From: Cardiocondyla obscurior
Taxonomy: Eukaryota > Arthropoda > Insecta > Hymenoptera > Formicidae
DNA length: 64,000 nucleotides
Assembly (NCBI RefSeq): GCF_019399895.1
Contig: NC_091867.1
Span: 4,588,001 to 4,652,000 of the forward strand
Direction: 5' to 3'
The notes beneath the pieces were generated by a model, which was given only the letters and a program-made list of their open reading frames with translations, ran no database searches and was not told where the DNA came from. Position numbers and translations under genes: made by a program. Each line of letters opens with the position of its first letter. Within the stretch, counting starts at the first letter, position 1. This document shows positions 1 to 13,488 of the stretch, piece after piece.

Positions 1-265
1 GAGAAAGGAATACGAATCTTTCGTTGCGATTAAAAAGTTTATTTTTATCAGCTGCACGCGAGAGAATTGATGCGAGTAGTTCGCATTGAAAGGCGAAATT
101 TCACGGGAGAGAGTTTACGAGCGATACGTGCGAAATACCGTCAAAATTACAAGTTTAGACCTGAGGCTTGGGCGTATTTTTAATTTTAAATAAATAATTT
201 ATTTGTAATTAATTTAATTAAAAATGTATAAATAATAGAATATTCAACAGTCATCTCTAAAATAT

Positions 266-290
266 TATGTTTTTCTGTTTGCAGGTGAGT
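266..290 (+). promoter_or_regulatory. Candidate recursive splice site (ratchet point) in the neurobeachin intron
   Basis: A pyrimidine-rich tract ends in TTTGCAG and is followed with no gap by GTGAGT. A strong 3' splice site and a strong 5' splice site are thus joined at 284/285. A possible branch-point CTAAA lies at about 257-261. This matches the consensus of Drosophila ratchet points, which remove very long introns stepwise through zero-length exons. The strand is that of neurobeachin and the intron is over 20 kb, both as expected. No RNA data are available here. Confidence 0.45.
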
Positions 291-3200
291 ACATAGACAT
301 ACGTATCATACGACAATTATTTGAGCCCTGGGTCTGCAGTTATCGGTGAGTAACATTATCGCATAACGAGGTGGTTAACGATGTGGCGTTAGATGCCACG
401 CATAAAGAAGCTTGCATGTATGTTACGCTTCTCGTAGTTATAACCGACACTTAAAAAGAGTACCCAAGGCGTGCTTTCACAGAACGCGCACAGGGTGCTT
501 CGTAAAATAGTTTGGCGGTTACCGTCTTTGAAGATACGAGCGTAAACAGACGATACACTTGACGCTGAAGAGCGACGGTGGTCGAGCAGGCGCGAAAAGG
601 ACTAGGAAAAGGGCGGAAAAAAGATAAAAAAAAAAGGAGGGGTGGACTGGGAAGTCGTAGGACTCGCGGTGATAATTCAAGCGAAAGGATGCATCAATCC
701 TGCAAACCCTCTGCCTCTCGCGTCCCGCAGCACTCCCTTGTCCCAGAAATAGAGTGATGTTCGAAGCGCTGTTTCTCTCGCCGTCCCTCTTGTTGGCGTT
801 CCCACAAACTCGGCCGGGTCTCCCTCGGGAAAAGCCGAATGACTGCCGATTATTCCCGCCCGCGCTCCACCGGAACATCCTCTCCCCACGTCGTCGTGCA
901 GGGCGCACTTTGCAAACATAAATCTCCGCTCGCGCAGACTCGCAGGGGTCGACGCCACCTACCCTTCCCTCTCCCCCGAAACTAATCAAATTCGGATTCG
1001 CGGCGATTTGACGTAATGCGTTTCGATTCGTTCGAACGCGACAGGTTGTCACGAATTTTATCGAGAAGAATTAACATTATTTAGCATCCGAGTTGCATTA
1101 CGCACATCACGGTTCCTTTTTTACATATTATCAGTTTTCGCATTGTTAAATTTAAGAATTTTTCCACAGCGCATATTGTTAGTGAGATAATAATTTATTA
1201 GGTATGAATGATAAAGAAATACTTTTAATTAATTACTTCGAACAGAATAAAAAAATTAAATGCGTAATCGAGAAAGAAATGGATTTAATGCGACGGGAGT
1301 TAAAAGAGATCAATTTATCGTGGTGATAGATTGCGTTGCGCGTGCACTTAGGCCGTCCTTTACCCCTTTCAGTATTAACGATATTACCGAGGTCGCAGCA
1401 GTTCGGGGTGGACGATTAAATTTCTTCGCTCGGAATTAGAAGCGCAAGAGCCTTTCGTATAACGTCTATTAGCGTCGCGAATACAGCGCCCGGGGATCTA
1501 TATGAATACTCCGTTTTGCGGAATTATTTATCTTTTAATCTCGCGTAAAAGCTTCGTTTATTGATGGGGCACCGTGCGCGATAAAACTTTCTCATTGCGC
1601 ACGATGGCTATCATAACATTTTGTCCTCGGGCGTTTTATCGGATTGAGTACCGCCGAGGTGGCGATCGTTTGTATCAATTTGCCCGGAGCTGCAAGAATT
1701 TACTTGTGAAATATAGCCATCGCGAGTTCCTCCAAGTTTTTACGGAATTACGTTTCACAAAAAATTACGTTGCCACGTGGCGAAGTAATTTGCAGCTCTT
1801 CTGCGTTTCTTTGCAAATTTAATAAGTTCGACAGTTACCAAGCACGAGGAAGTACGTAAAAAATTAAAAAAAATATTAAATTAAGAAACATTTTGTCATC
1901 AAACAAACGTGGTAATCTAAAAATAAACTCGAAAATTGTTTATTTGCCCGATGCCGATTTCTAGGCTTGTCTACAAAAAGAGGAAACAAAAAAAGATAGA
2001 AAAAGCGTTTCTCTTCCGGAAGTAGAAGCACTTAATGGCGCATACGTTTCGCTTTCGGGAGATCACAACAAAATTACCACTTGGAAATTTAAAGGCAGTT
2101 TGCGTTCGGGAGCTCTCGCGCTCTCTACGCTCCCATTTGATTTAGTAAAATGTCCCGAGAGACATTCGGGACCTAATAGATTTCGGACAGCGGTGCGTGT
2201 ACTAGAAAGGGAGAAGGCCCTCGGTATCCAAAGAAGAGGCGACTTCTTGTAGAACAAAGCTCGCCGCCTCGCATGCATCAGGCACCTCCTGCGTCCACAG
2301 TCGGGTCGCTGTCTCTTTCTCCCTCGCGTCAGGACGTTAACCAGATCACCGGATGCCCGGGACACTTTTCTCACCCACTCGGGCGTCGTTATCTGCGCCA
2401 TTCGGAACGGGGCGGCCATAAAACGAGACCAGTTTCGTGCTCGGATGTTATTGAAAAATCCCATTAATTTCGCATTCCTCGGGGCAATAAAGAGCACGTC
2501 TATCGACAAGCGAATTCAGTGTCAGCTTATCGCGGACCGTCGGCGAAATGTGTTCGCGAGGCAGAGAGGATCGGTTCACGCATCTGACGTGGATCGTAAG
2601 AAAATCATTTATCGCGATTACTCTGTAGTTTTAACGGCGAACTTGATCGTGTCGGTAAGCGATGCTCGTTAAAGCTGTACGCAAAGTAGTGTGATTATTG
2701 GCTCTGTGATAACACCTCGCGTCGAACCTCGAATGAAGGCGAGATTACCTAACGGCTCTTAGCTTATCTTATTAACCCTCGATATACCCTCGCGCTCGTT
2801 TCGCTTATCTTTCACGTTAATATTGAGTCACTTATGGTGGATGCAAGTCTCTCATCGCGCTCTCTCGTGTGTGGGTGATTTCTCGCTGTTTCCGCGCAAC
2901 CGGGCGTAATAACGTAGTTGCGGTAGCGTGGACGTGGGCTTTAATAGTCAATCTCCGACTCGTCGCTGATAGCTCGACGACCTTGTAGGCTCACTCTCGA
3001 AGTCCCTGAAACTCGTGCGTTCTCAATTTTTTTCAAGTGTCCCGAGCTAATTTCGATACTCCCGAAGTTATGCTAAGCGCAACTCCGTGCCTGGTCAATT
3101 ATGTATAAAATCGTGCTGCGACTAGAGAAAGTCTCTTGTCGGAAGGATCGTGTACACGAAGATTAACGTAAACTTTCCAGAGCGTGTCAGAATGCTAACT

Positions 3201-4724
3201 CGATTTCACGTTGCACGAAATCCTGCTACCCTTCGCGGCGATCTCGCGTGCCGACGACGTTCCGACGCACATTCAAGGCGCGCACGCTGCTTCCCTCGGC
3301 GTCCTCATCAATGTTGCAGGTCAGCACGCAATGACCCTAGCCGACACGGCCGCGATACACTAAGTGGTTTTGCTCATAAAGCTGTAAGCCTCGGTAGGAT
3401 AATGCTGGTAGTAAGTGCTTTTAAGTTACGGGGTGAATATCGCGGGTGCAAGAGCGCACATGCGACCCTGAGACCGAAAGCAAGGGAAGTCCCGCCGCAT
3501 TTGAGATAACTTTCATCGCGAAACGGGTCAAATCGCTACGAGCTTTTTGATCATCTGGCAAAATAAGCCGAACGTTATATAAAAATTTTCGATAGAGGTG
3601 AACACTTAAATATATCGCTTAGAAAAACGACCGAGCTATCTTTGTTTTTCATATTTTCTTTAAAACGCGAGCGCATTCGGCTCTAGCCTCGATTAGAATT
3701 TATCACAGCACCGCGTTAATGGGTCTTTTCTTTTATTTTGCCGGCCCTCCGAATTTATAAACGACTTCTACGAATGTTAAACGTGAATACATTAGAGACT
3801 GACAACCATTGGTACACGTTACCAACAGGTATCGGGCGATAGCGGTCCATAAATTCGGACGATTTATGCAGAAGATTCTTTCTCGGTCTCTCCGCGATGT
3901 AAATTACGCGATTGTTTTCAATTTATTGAATGCAGGAAAATATTTCACGATACCGGCGGCGATGTTTACATTTTCTTTCCGACGCGATTTGCGGGCGTAA
4001 TTTGGGCCGGGTCAACTAACGCTCCCGCGTTATTTTTACAATCCCGCCTCGGTTCCTCCATCGCGGCTCTTGCGGTGTCTTACAAACTCACGCGTGCATA
4101 AAGAGAGGAAAAAATTTGACGGACGGTATCGCGTTACTGGTAGGTTAGACGCTTTCCTGCTCCTCTAGTTTCTTTTTTTATTTCTCTTTTAGAAAAAGCG
4201 CTCGGTCGAGGGTCTAATAAAATTGAGACACAGCGAGAGTATGATGAGTTGCCCAAAATTCGACCTGACGTATAGGCGCTCGAGCTTTGAAAGCGGAGAT
4301 ATAAAATATACACACATGTACGGCGCCTTTCGTGAGTAAAAAACTCCGGTGTCGCTAAGAGAAATTAAAAGATATCCACGCAGGATGTGAATGAATTAAT
4401 GGACCGAATTTGATAGCCAAACAATTTTAATTTTTGGCGACAAAAATCTGTTTAGTTGCCATTGTTTAAAAAAAAAAAAAAAAAAATTGTACAGGCTGCT
4501 TTTTAATCGACGAAATAAGAAAAAATTTTATTATTACTATATTTACGCTCGTTCCCCGTATTTTACTTTATCGCGAGAGATAAAAGGTACTCTGCAATCT
4601 CGAATGGTCATTAATTTTTCTGTGGAAATCGTTTGGAGACAAACGTTGATCGCGTGGCGTTCGACCATTCGCATCTCGATAAACGCAAATTACGGATATA
4701 TGTATAATGTACAATAATCCCGTT

Positions 4725-5560
4725 TCAGTCGACGTGTCCACGCATCCTTACAGCCGGTCGAGCTAAGCGGAGAGGAGATTCTAATGAGAGCTCACTCACT
4801 CTCTCGCGAGATAAGCGTCGCGGTCGGGTAGCCCGTAACACGACGCATTCGTCCGTGCATTCCTGTCCGGTTTCCTCCTTTTCTAGTCGTCCCTCGGCAC
4901 CCTTCGTCCCCTCTTCTCTCTCGTGCGTTGCAGCATCCACCGTGTCCGCGGTACAGCTCTCTTTCCCCATCCTCGCACGGTCGCACGGCCCTATCTCGCC
5001 AGGATTCGTTTCCTCTTTCTTCCTCCTCTCTCTTCTACCTGATCGCATCATCCCGCTTCTCCCCTCGCTTCACCGTCGTCCACCCCCGGCGTCTTTTGTC
5101 TTATTATTTTGTCGGCGCGCGCGGCCGGCAGGTATATCTCTCCTTCTACACGGCACTCCTCTCTCTTCTTCTTGCCGCGATCTCTGCATATAAACATCGC
5201 AGCTTTATCTGAACGTTTTATAGCGGGAGAGGTCCGCGCTGACCGAGGAGACCAACCCCGAAGAGGGAGGAGAGCCGGATCGGTGCCGGCTTTCTCGTAC
5301 CAAGCATCCGCGCGCGGGCGTGGAGTGAGGATCACGGATCCACGGCCTACGCTTCGACTTCTTTGCGAACATCTTCCCCTCTGTCTCTGTCCGCTGCCAT
5401 CCTCTTCCTGTCCCTTCGCCAATTACAATGTTTGTTTTCGCGAATTTCTGCCTTTGTCTCGCGCTGCTTCGTGCAATCCGCGCCGAACTCGAGAAAGTGC
5501 GACCGATGCAACGATAAAACTTCTTTCTTGTAAAATATCGTAAACGTAAAAGAAAAGAAC
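4725..5560. other. CpG- and pyrimidine-rich island, no gene recognised
   Basis: This stretch is rich in TCTC/CTCC runs on the + strand and in CG dinucleotides, in contrast to the AT-rich DNA on both sides. Open frames exist in several frames on both strands, which is what compositional bias alone produces. None encodes a domain I recognise. It may be a regulatory element or an unannotated promoter inside the neurobeachin intron. Confidence 0.3.
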
Positions 5561-8500
5561 GACCAAATATATTTGCATCTTGCAGATCTACCTCTCAGTC
5601 CCCTCGTTGCTTCTTCGCTTTTCGTATAGATCTTTTTTTCGCGTATAACGTTTAAATGTACATCAAGTTCATAAATAATGTTATTAATAAATGTGAAGTT
5701 TACGGAAAATTAGTCAACCGTTCAATATTGGTATTACAGACGGGAATAAATTCTTGAGCGACGCATTGTCGTTATTGGCAGACAGTGATTGAGTTGCAAA
5801 AATGTAATTAATGCTAGATCGATATATCGCGACAACAAGATTATTGATAGGTTTGCATGTAATTTAATTGACAGCGATCATATTTTATTATCACGTTGCC
5901 TAACGATTAAGTTTGTCGTTATGAATAATAATTTATTGTAATTGCTCTGCTTCTAATCAGTTATGGCTTTCTTGTTGTTATTGCCGGTTTATGAAACAGC
6001 CGCACGTCAGCCGTCTCGCGAGCTACGGTGATAAACCGATAAGCATGTAAATTTGTTCATACAAGTCGTCGCGCATTCGGGTCGAATTGCAACCGTGTCA
6101 CTAAGTTACGACGTGCAACCAGCACGTGGTGTTTGAATTTAAAAGCACTGCTCGAGATATTAGCGCGGAGAGAGTTTCGTTACTCGTCGCTACGGAGCGT
6201 GAAGTAAATCTAATAATAACGACTTACACGCTCACTTTTAATATTTAATTGATACGCAACTTGATGTGCCAAAAAAAAAGAAAAAAAAAATTAATACACG
6301 AGATAGCAATTAAAATCGTTATACATTATTAACAAAAACTTGACTTATTTTCACGCGAGTTCAGGACATGTTGCAAATACTTTTTGCTCTCGAACATGTT
6401 ACATGTATTTAGTGATCCATACAAAACCACTATAAGTATAAATTTCACTTTTTTACATATTATCAAGTAAATCAATGTCTCTTTAACGTGTTTTCTCGTT
6501 TTAAGAACTAACTCGTAAGTAATTCACGCGACTGACTGTGCTCGCTTTGCTGGTTTAATTGCGAATTTAATTATTGCTTCTTAGGAAATTATTTATACGT
6601 TCATTAGAAATAAACAAAGATAACACATACATACTAGATCTAGGTCTCGACATAGATATTTTTCTCATTTAACTTTTAATAATTCGTATTTTTATGTACA
6701 AACAGTATTAAACTTTGATTTTTCTACGTTCTCGTACGCTCGTTTTATACGCATTTTTATTAACTGTCCCGCATATACATGTACACAAAAAACAAGTGTA
6801 TTGCGTAACATTGATTCCGATATAAATATCTGAAATTATAAGGTCAACGTTAACGTGAAAAAGGAATTTATTCATCACGAGATTATGTTTAAAGACGGGA
6901 ATATTTGAAGTTTCTCTGATGCACGTTCGGTAAACACAGTTATTAGTAATTGTTGTTTGAATGGGTGCCAGTTGCACGGTCATTTACGCCAGCCAAGACG
7001 AGTCTTTATAACTGACGCACGGTCTCAAATCTACTGCGCGTGCAAAATCATTTGTTACTTCCGTTTAAGCTTTGAGTAAAGTGTCTCTGAAACATGTGCT
7101 CACGCGGCAGCTGGCTTGCAAAACGCCGTAACATCTATTAATTGAAAATGATCCCGCACGAATCTCGTTTCGCGAGATTGCCTTACGTGTTAACCGTCGC
7201 CGTGCGTTTAGCTCGCAATCTAATGAGTTTATTTCCGCCAAGATTGCCAATATCATTACACCACCTTAGAAACATTACGATTCCCTCGCACTTTATCGAA
7301 AGCTAATTAAATATCTGACATTAGGCATTTACATTAGGTATTTTACACGTAAAAAAAGGGGAGGGATACGTTCCACTTTTTTTATTTAATATAATGATGT
7401 ATCCGTTGTTAGTTATGTCATCAATTTATAAGATTCATTAATCGTTAATTGTAAAGCGGCAAAAGATATATGTAATAACCGAGCATGGAAAATCAGTACC
7501 GCAACCAAGTGACAATATTTTATAAAATAATATCTTATTTGTAATGGAACTTTATTCAGGCGCCTATAATACTTAAGACGCGTAATATAATTTTCAAGAG
7601 ACCATTTAGTTATCAACCTAATGCGTTTCTTTTTCCTGCATGAGACTCTTCGTCTACAAGAACGGTGCCCTTCGCGTTAAGAGCAGCTGTTTAAAACCCG
7701 TCCCGGTTTGCCGCAAGTTATTACGTAGACCGTGGCCCGTCGCGTCTATAAGTTCGCGGTAAAACATTGAGATAAGGTCCAATTAGCTTATCAAAAGGAA
7801 GGTAGTTAACTCGAAAAACAGAAAGGTATGACGTACGTTAGTAATTATAAATGCGTGTCGAAGGGAAACGAAAACAACGAAAAGATAACAGAGTGCTCAC
7901 CTACGTGATTATTGTCAAAACTCATAAATAATTCCCCGTAAATAATAGCTAATCAATTTGCATTTGGTATACGTCGTGAGTCATTCGATCTCGATGATTT
8001 TTAAGAAAAATTATGGAATTATCTCGAGCCGCTACGCGCTATAAAAAATATGCAGAAGCACGTCGAGTATTAGTTTCGTTTTTCCGCGATGTTCGCCGTC
8101 GGGATCGCGATAATTTGCCGTCGCTGAACGTCGCAACGTAAAAGGTACGCGCGCATGGCATTGCCTCAGTCTTTTCCTTACCTTGATTCCCATCGGCGGT
8201 TCAAAGAACAAAAAAGTGTGAGAGCTGTAAAATTTACGAGTCCTAACGTTCTCTCCGCCGCGCGTTTATCGCGAGCGAAACGTTTAACGATCGTCGCGCC
8301 GCGATCAGCGCGACGCAGCGATATTTACGACGAACGATTTTTCGGATAGCACAGGGTTAAGGAGTGGGTGTACGTGTGACATCGACCGACGCGGCCAGAC
8401 TTCCATATAAATAGTAATATATTTTGCATTTTTGCGCGCTCGCGCACGTTACAGTTCAATAAATATTTTTTAAGTTTTATTTACATAGGCGGCGGAAGAG

Positions 8501-9414
8501 GCAAATGATAAACCCTTAATCGTGGTCGCGATCACAAAAATTATAGAACGAACCTGTTCAGCGTGTTGAGAAAACGTTGTCGAAACTGATCCAGTCGCGT
8601 CAACTCTTTAAGTATTGATATGACAGTTGTTGCAGTCTCAGTCTTAAGACTAACGCTTATAAACTTTTAGATAAAAAGTAAAAAATGTAAAAATTAAGGA
8701 ACATTGTTCGAACAATTTGCGTTACTGGAATTCATACAGTTATCGGGCATGTAGATTTTAAGATCTTAAAGAGTTAAACACGGCGAATAATAGTTTTTTC
8801 TTTTCTTTTTTCGCTCGATAGCAAGATTCTGTACCACAAGTTTAAGGTCGTTCTTCGCGCATTTTCACGGCGTTGTAAATACCATTGCGCGGCCTAATGA
8901 CAATTTTTTGCGGCATATAACATGTTTACTTTATATTTCGCGCCGACAGTAAAAGCAAAATCTGTCCTCTAACGTCGAAGAAATTATTTATGGCACTAAT
9001 TTGATCGTCCGCGAGCCAATCACGTATTTACCAACCATCACAACATGTGCGCGTGATTAATCTCGCGAGGATTGCTTTCGGCACACACTGAATATCTTCG
9101 GAGAACATCAAGAACATATATGCGATCTTCAGATCCGCGAAATCCAGGAAGGTGCAGACCTCCCGATGAATCGGCAGTGCGTTGGGCGGCGGTGAAAGAA
9201 CCAAGAAAAACGCGTCTTCTTCTCGAGAGTTTTCTCTCACGTCACTAGTTTCCAGTTTAATATATTTCTCGCGTGGTCCGTGCACGGTCGTATATGATTA
9301 AATGTATCCTACTCGGGCGTCGAAGTCATTGACGCGGCAGTTACAGGAACGTGTGAGACGAGACTTGCGAGATCAATTCACGTATTGCACGACGATCGAT
9401 CGCGGCGTCGGTCA

Positions 9415-10512
9415 CTACAGTTTCTCGAGCGCGCGACTGTTCGTCAGCAACTCCCTGGTGAGTCTCCACACCTGCTTCGCGGCGTTCTCCAGGCCGCTGG
9501 GCGATTTTCCCTTGAATAGATCGAGATTCGGTAGGAAGTAATGCGGGCATCTACGGCACTGCAAGCAGGAGATTAGCTGCAGAAAAATGCCGTTAATTCG
9601 CTCGGCCAGGCAGCCTTCGTCCCATTCCGCCTCGTGAGGGTGTTTTTCGCACTCGTAAAGCAGCAAAGTTTTCATGTGATAGCTGGTGACCGGGTTGCCC
9701 GGCAGCTCAAGGTGTCGGTCCCTCAGGGTCTTCAGTATACTGAGGCAACGTTTTCTACTCGCGCCTTGCAACAATCGATTCTCCGCGTCGATAAACGACA
9801 ACGCCCAAGCGTCGCCTTCCATGGCCGACTGCTTGCCTTGCAGGCCTATGCATTCCTTCGAGAGCATATCGAAACCTTCCGCCTTCACCTCGGCGACTAT
9901 GTTCGGGTGCGGCCAAGGTATATGCGCGATCGGCCAGTGGGAGGCCGATCTCGGCCAGAGACCGGCGCATTTAAATGCCGGCGTGATCTGCACGACGTAT
10001 CGCTCGCGTATCCGTAGTTTCACCTCGGTGGTATCGGCGATCATCTTCACCGAATCTCGATACGTACACTTGTCGCAGGCTTGCGCCACTAAGGTTTGAA
10101 ATCTCGAGCGTATTTTCCTGGCCGACAGGTAACCGGATGCGGTGATGAATTCTACCCAGAGGGACATAGATCGCTTGCGCCCGTCGCTGAGTTTCAGCAC
10201 GGCGCAGCCCGGCAGGGTGCCGTCATCCACAAAGTTCAACACGCCCATCTGGTTCAAGTAGATGACGATCTCGAACTCCGTCGGCGAGATAACGTCCAAC
10301 CCGTCGAATCGGCCGTTGTAGTCCGTCAAAGACGAGATAAATCTCGGCTCCTGCACCTCCACCTCTTTTAACACGTCTTGCACGACTCGACACACTTCTT
10401 GAATGGTCTTCGCCACCTGACTCTTTCGGCTCATTACCCGTTCGCCAAAATACTTGTTGAACTGATAGACCATCCTGGAGTGGGACGAAATCATATCAGG
10501 CGGTACGAGCAT
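9415..10512 (-). CDS. mab-21: Mab-21-like protein, paralog A (single exon)
   Basis: This intronless gene encodes 365 residues that match the Mab-21 family along their whole length (vertebrate MAB21L1 and MAB21L2 are 359 residues). The family has a nucleotidyltransferase fold related to cGAS and acts in embryonic patterning, including eye and neural development. Enzymatic activity of the MAB21L1/L2 group has not been established. Visible landmarks are the N-terminal helix (VYQFNKYFGERV), the active-site-like EFE motif at residues 79-81 (cGAS has a similar acidic pair), the invariant core LSDGRKRSMSLWVEFITASG, PAFKC followed by WPRSASHWP, and the C-terminal CLQCRRCPHYFLPNL. I chose ATG 10512. 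The longer frame to 10533 begins with GTG and is closed by a stop shortly upstream, and the chosen start aligns with the MLVP start of paralog B. It lies antisense within a neurobeachin intron. Confidence 0.97.
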   Translation of the reverse strand: MLVPPDMISSHSRMVYQFNKYFGERVMSRKSQVAKTIQEVCRVVQDVLKEVEVQEPRFISSLTDYNGRFDGLDVISPTEFEIVIYLNQMGVLNFVDDGTLPGCAVLKLSDGRKRSMSLWVEFITASGYLSARKIRSRFQTLVAQACDKCTYRDSVKMIADTTEVKLRIRERYVVQITPAFKCAGLWPRSASHWPIAHIPWPHPNIVAEVKAEGFDMLSKECIGLQGKQSAMEGDAWALSFIDAENRLLQGASRKRCLSILKTLRDRHLELPGNPVTSYHMKTLLLYECEKHPHEAEWDEGCLAERINGIFLQLISCLQCRRCPHYFLPNLDLFKGKSPSGLENAAKQVWRLTRELLTNSRALEKL

Positions 10513-13488
10513 CGTGCACCGCCCGTAGTCCACGGATGGCTGTTACGCGGTCTTCAGCTTCTCCGGCTCGTTACATTCTCGTGTCTTTTCATCCAGGTCT
10601 GATTCTGCTTCGCGTTGTCATCGAGCCGCTTTGCGCGATCTGTCGCGCTGGTAGACGCGAACGTAACCGCTCCGTGAATCAGCGTTAGACTCGTTTTCCA
10701 CCTGGCGTTCGCCAGGACGCGCCGTGCGCCGGAGACACCAACGAAACGGGAGGAAGAAGTATCACGAGCGTCTCCGTGCAGGAGCAGATTGCCGACTGCG
10801 CTGATGTCTACCTCCTCTTCGTCACCCATCCTCTGAAGCGAGCACGAACGTACAGTGTTTCTGGCACGCCTCTTCTGGCACACAACGCCTTCTGGCAAGG
10901 TTTTTTAGCCAATCGGGGATTTGCCACGCTGTGCAGGCGTGGTGAACTGCGCCAGACCGACAAGATCGATCCGACACAGATACTCTAACAACGTTCGTGT
11001 GTGGAGTATGCGGCAGGGGAACGTAGGTAACGCGGGGCAACCCTCGTGGTAGCCCTTCTTCCTTCCCATGAATTATGTAGGAACTGCTTAGTTTATTTCC
11101 CATCCGTGAGGGCACGATCCCTCCTCTGCAGCCCTTTTAGTTATTCCAAAATTTTCGACATGGTGGACCACAGTCGTGTTTACGCCACCGAATAGAGTTA
11201 TCTTCAACTTCATGTCAAAGACATTTTATTTTCAAAGGTTTAACATTGAACGTCGATGGGCCGTAATAATTATTCCTGGCCGTATTCAACTTATTGAATT
11301 AGCGTTGTCGAGAAAAATTTTTTTTTTGCAGCATGATTGAATTAATTCGAATATTTTTTTATGCAAACAAAAATGTTGAAAAAAATAATTATAAAATTAT
11401 TAATAACATGTCACGTAATATTTATGACGAGATTACATTATTTAATTAATATTGCTATGTCGTTTCTCGTGATATTAAATACAAAACGTATTTTTAGCAA
11501 AGAAACTTAAAAAGGGCAGAAAGACGTTATTATCTTAATATGTCCTATAACGATAAAAATATTGCAGTGTTTTGCAGTAAAGAATGCAATTTGATATTCC
11601 ACAGTTGGTAGAAATCTTTATTGTTCGTGTTAGAGTGTAATAACAATTATCGTACGCATTTGGAAATAGTCGGACGTCTGGTAAAGCAAGGAAAGTGAAT
11701 GGCAGCGGTTAACGAATGTCATCACCAGGAAAGGAAGACGCGGAACGTTAAGGATAAAATTAAGATAAGAACGTGATATTCTAGGTAGGCGTATAATAAA
11801 GATGATGGTCTTCGCCTTGCTGCCAGCGAGTTATTCAAGGCTTCTATAACATACATGTTAAGTACAAGTATTTGTATAATAATTATGATAATACACGTGT
11901 ATCGTGATATGTAACACATTACGCGAAAAATATGTTCCCGAGAAAAAAAAAGAAAAAACTGTTTCGTCGGAAATTAATTAGCAAAGATACTGTCATACTC
12001 TAACGTTACATGTTACGAAACGTGAAATTTACGAATCAAATCAAATTAAATTCTCGTGAAAATACATTCGCAAAGTTAAGCAGTATTTACCGCGGCAGAA
12101 ACGCGACATTTGATAGGATTATATTAAAATACATAGTATTTTGTGTCGAAATTATTTTAATTATAAAAAAAATAAAAATTATATTTTTTAAACATACTTT
12201 TTAATATACATTTGTGTATATTATCTGCGGATACACGCACACATAAAATTTGCACAAAATTACTACAACACATCGAATAAGATTTTCTAATCGCAATTGA
12301 ATAATTTCTAAGGGTTAGGGGGTTTATTTTCACATATATAATTATTTAATTGAAGATGAAATAACTGCATTTAATCATTATGTACATTTTATGCTTCAAA
12401 TATACATATGATGATCCGATTGTAAAATAAATATCGTTTAAATAATATAATAGAAGTATACCACATATATACATATAACAATAAGTTATAAAACTATCAG
12501 AAGCTTATTATTAACCGATTATAAATATTATTAAGAACTTAATAACAAATCACATTATTTTCTTTCGCTAAAGAGATAATTATAGTAACAGTTAATTAAA
12601 ACAAATTATATATTTTATGCTTTTTTTAACAAATTTAAAAAGCAAAAATAATTTTTATTAAAATATTTTAAGTATAGATATTTCATTCGTCAGTACAGTC
12701 GTGCGGAGTAATGCTAAACTTTAAAACAATGTATCTTCAAAATTTTCTTCTCTATTTTATTGCTATTATAATTCTGATTTCGTTGTTTTATAGTTGAAAC
12801 GAAGTAGTTCTTATCTCACTAAATAATTTGAAATTTATTTGAAACATTTTGTTTTAACAGAATTAATTGCACGATTTATATGCATTGCAACATAACGTTT
12901 CGTGTTAACTATCGAGCTATTTTATAACACTCATCTAATTGCACGGTTATCATTTAGTTGTTGTGAGATTGCTCATTGACATTTACAGAAATTTACATAA
13001 ATAAAAAAAATATAAATATATTAATTTCGAAACAATCGCTTAACTAATCAAAATATAACGTTTAAAACAAAACTAAATTAGATTAAAAATTAAAAATGAG
13101 CCTAATGTTTGCTTCACAATAATTGCACAATATAAAAAAGACAAGCGATGAGATTTTTAACTGGGACTATTTAAAGAGAATTAAAAGCTCAGGTTATCTG
13201 ACCGACGATCGTTATTGCTCGTTGAATCGCGGTAGTTGCTGAAGGAAAACAAGCACGATTTAAAGTAGCTTACGTGTCGAGAATCATTTGTAACAATGCA
13301 CCAAGCCCTTGATACAAGCGTGTATTAAGTTATAACAGTAACTACAATACTGTTGGCGTGTAATATCAGAGAAGCACGTAATACCAGCCGGTAGAAATGT
13401 TCTCTAGATTTGTTGCACGTGTCACCGTTTCTCTTTTCGTCAATGCACGGTTCTTTTTTTTTTTTTTAATTTTTTTTCGAGCAGAACG
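10513..13488. other. Spacer between the two mab-21 genes
   Basis: The first 600 bases (to about 11140) are GC-rich and lie just upstream of paralog A, so they probably hold its 5' untranslated region and promoter. The remainder, about 11150-13480, is strongly AT-rich with many A and T runs. It contains the 3' flank of paralog B, including a T tract at 13454-13478. I see no coding potential in the AT-rich part. Confidence 0.5.

Noticed and set aside
519..1052. 177-codon open frame on the - strand
   Set aside because: No recognisable domain, overlaps another open frame (677-958) on the same strand, and lies in a GC-rich patch where long open frames arise by composition.
5109..5543. Arg/Ser-rich open frame in the 4.7-5.6 kb island
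   Set aside because: Overlapping open frames in several other frames and pyrimidine-rich low-complexity DNA point to compositional bias.
9634..10371. Open frames on the + strand opposite mab-21 A
   Set aside because: They are shadows of the strongly conserved - strand gene.
10513..10533. Seven extra N-terminal codons for mab-21 paralog A
   Set aside because: The first codon is GTG, not ATG, and a stop lies a few codons upstream. The internal ATG aligns with the start of paralog B.
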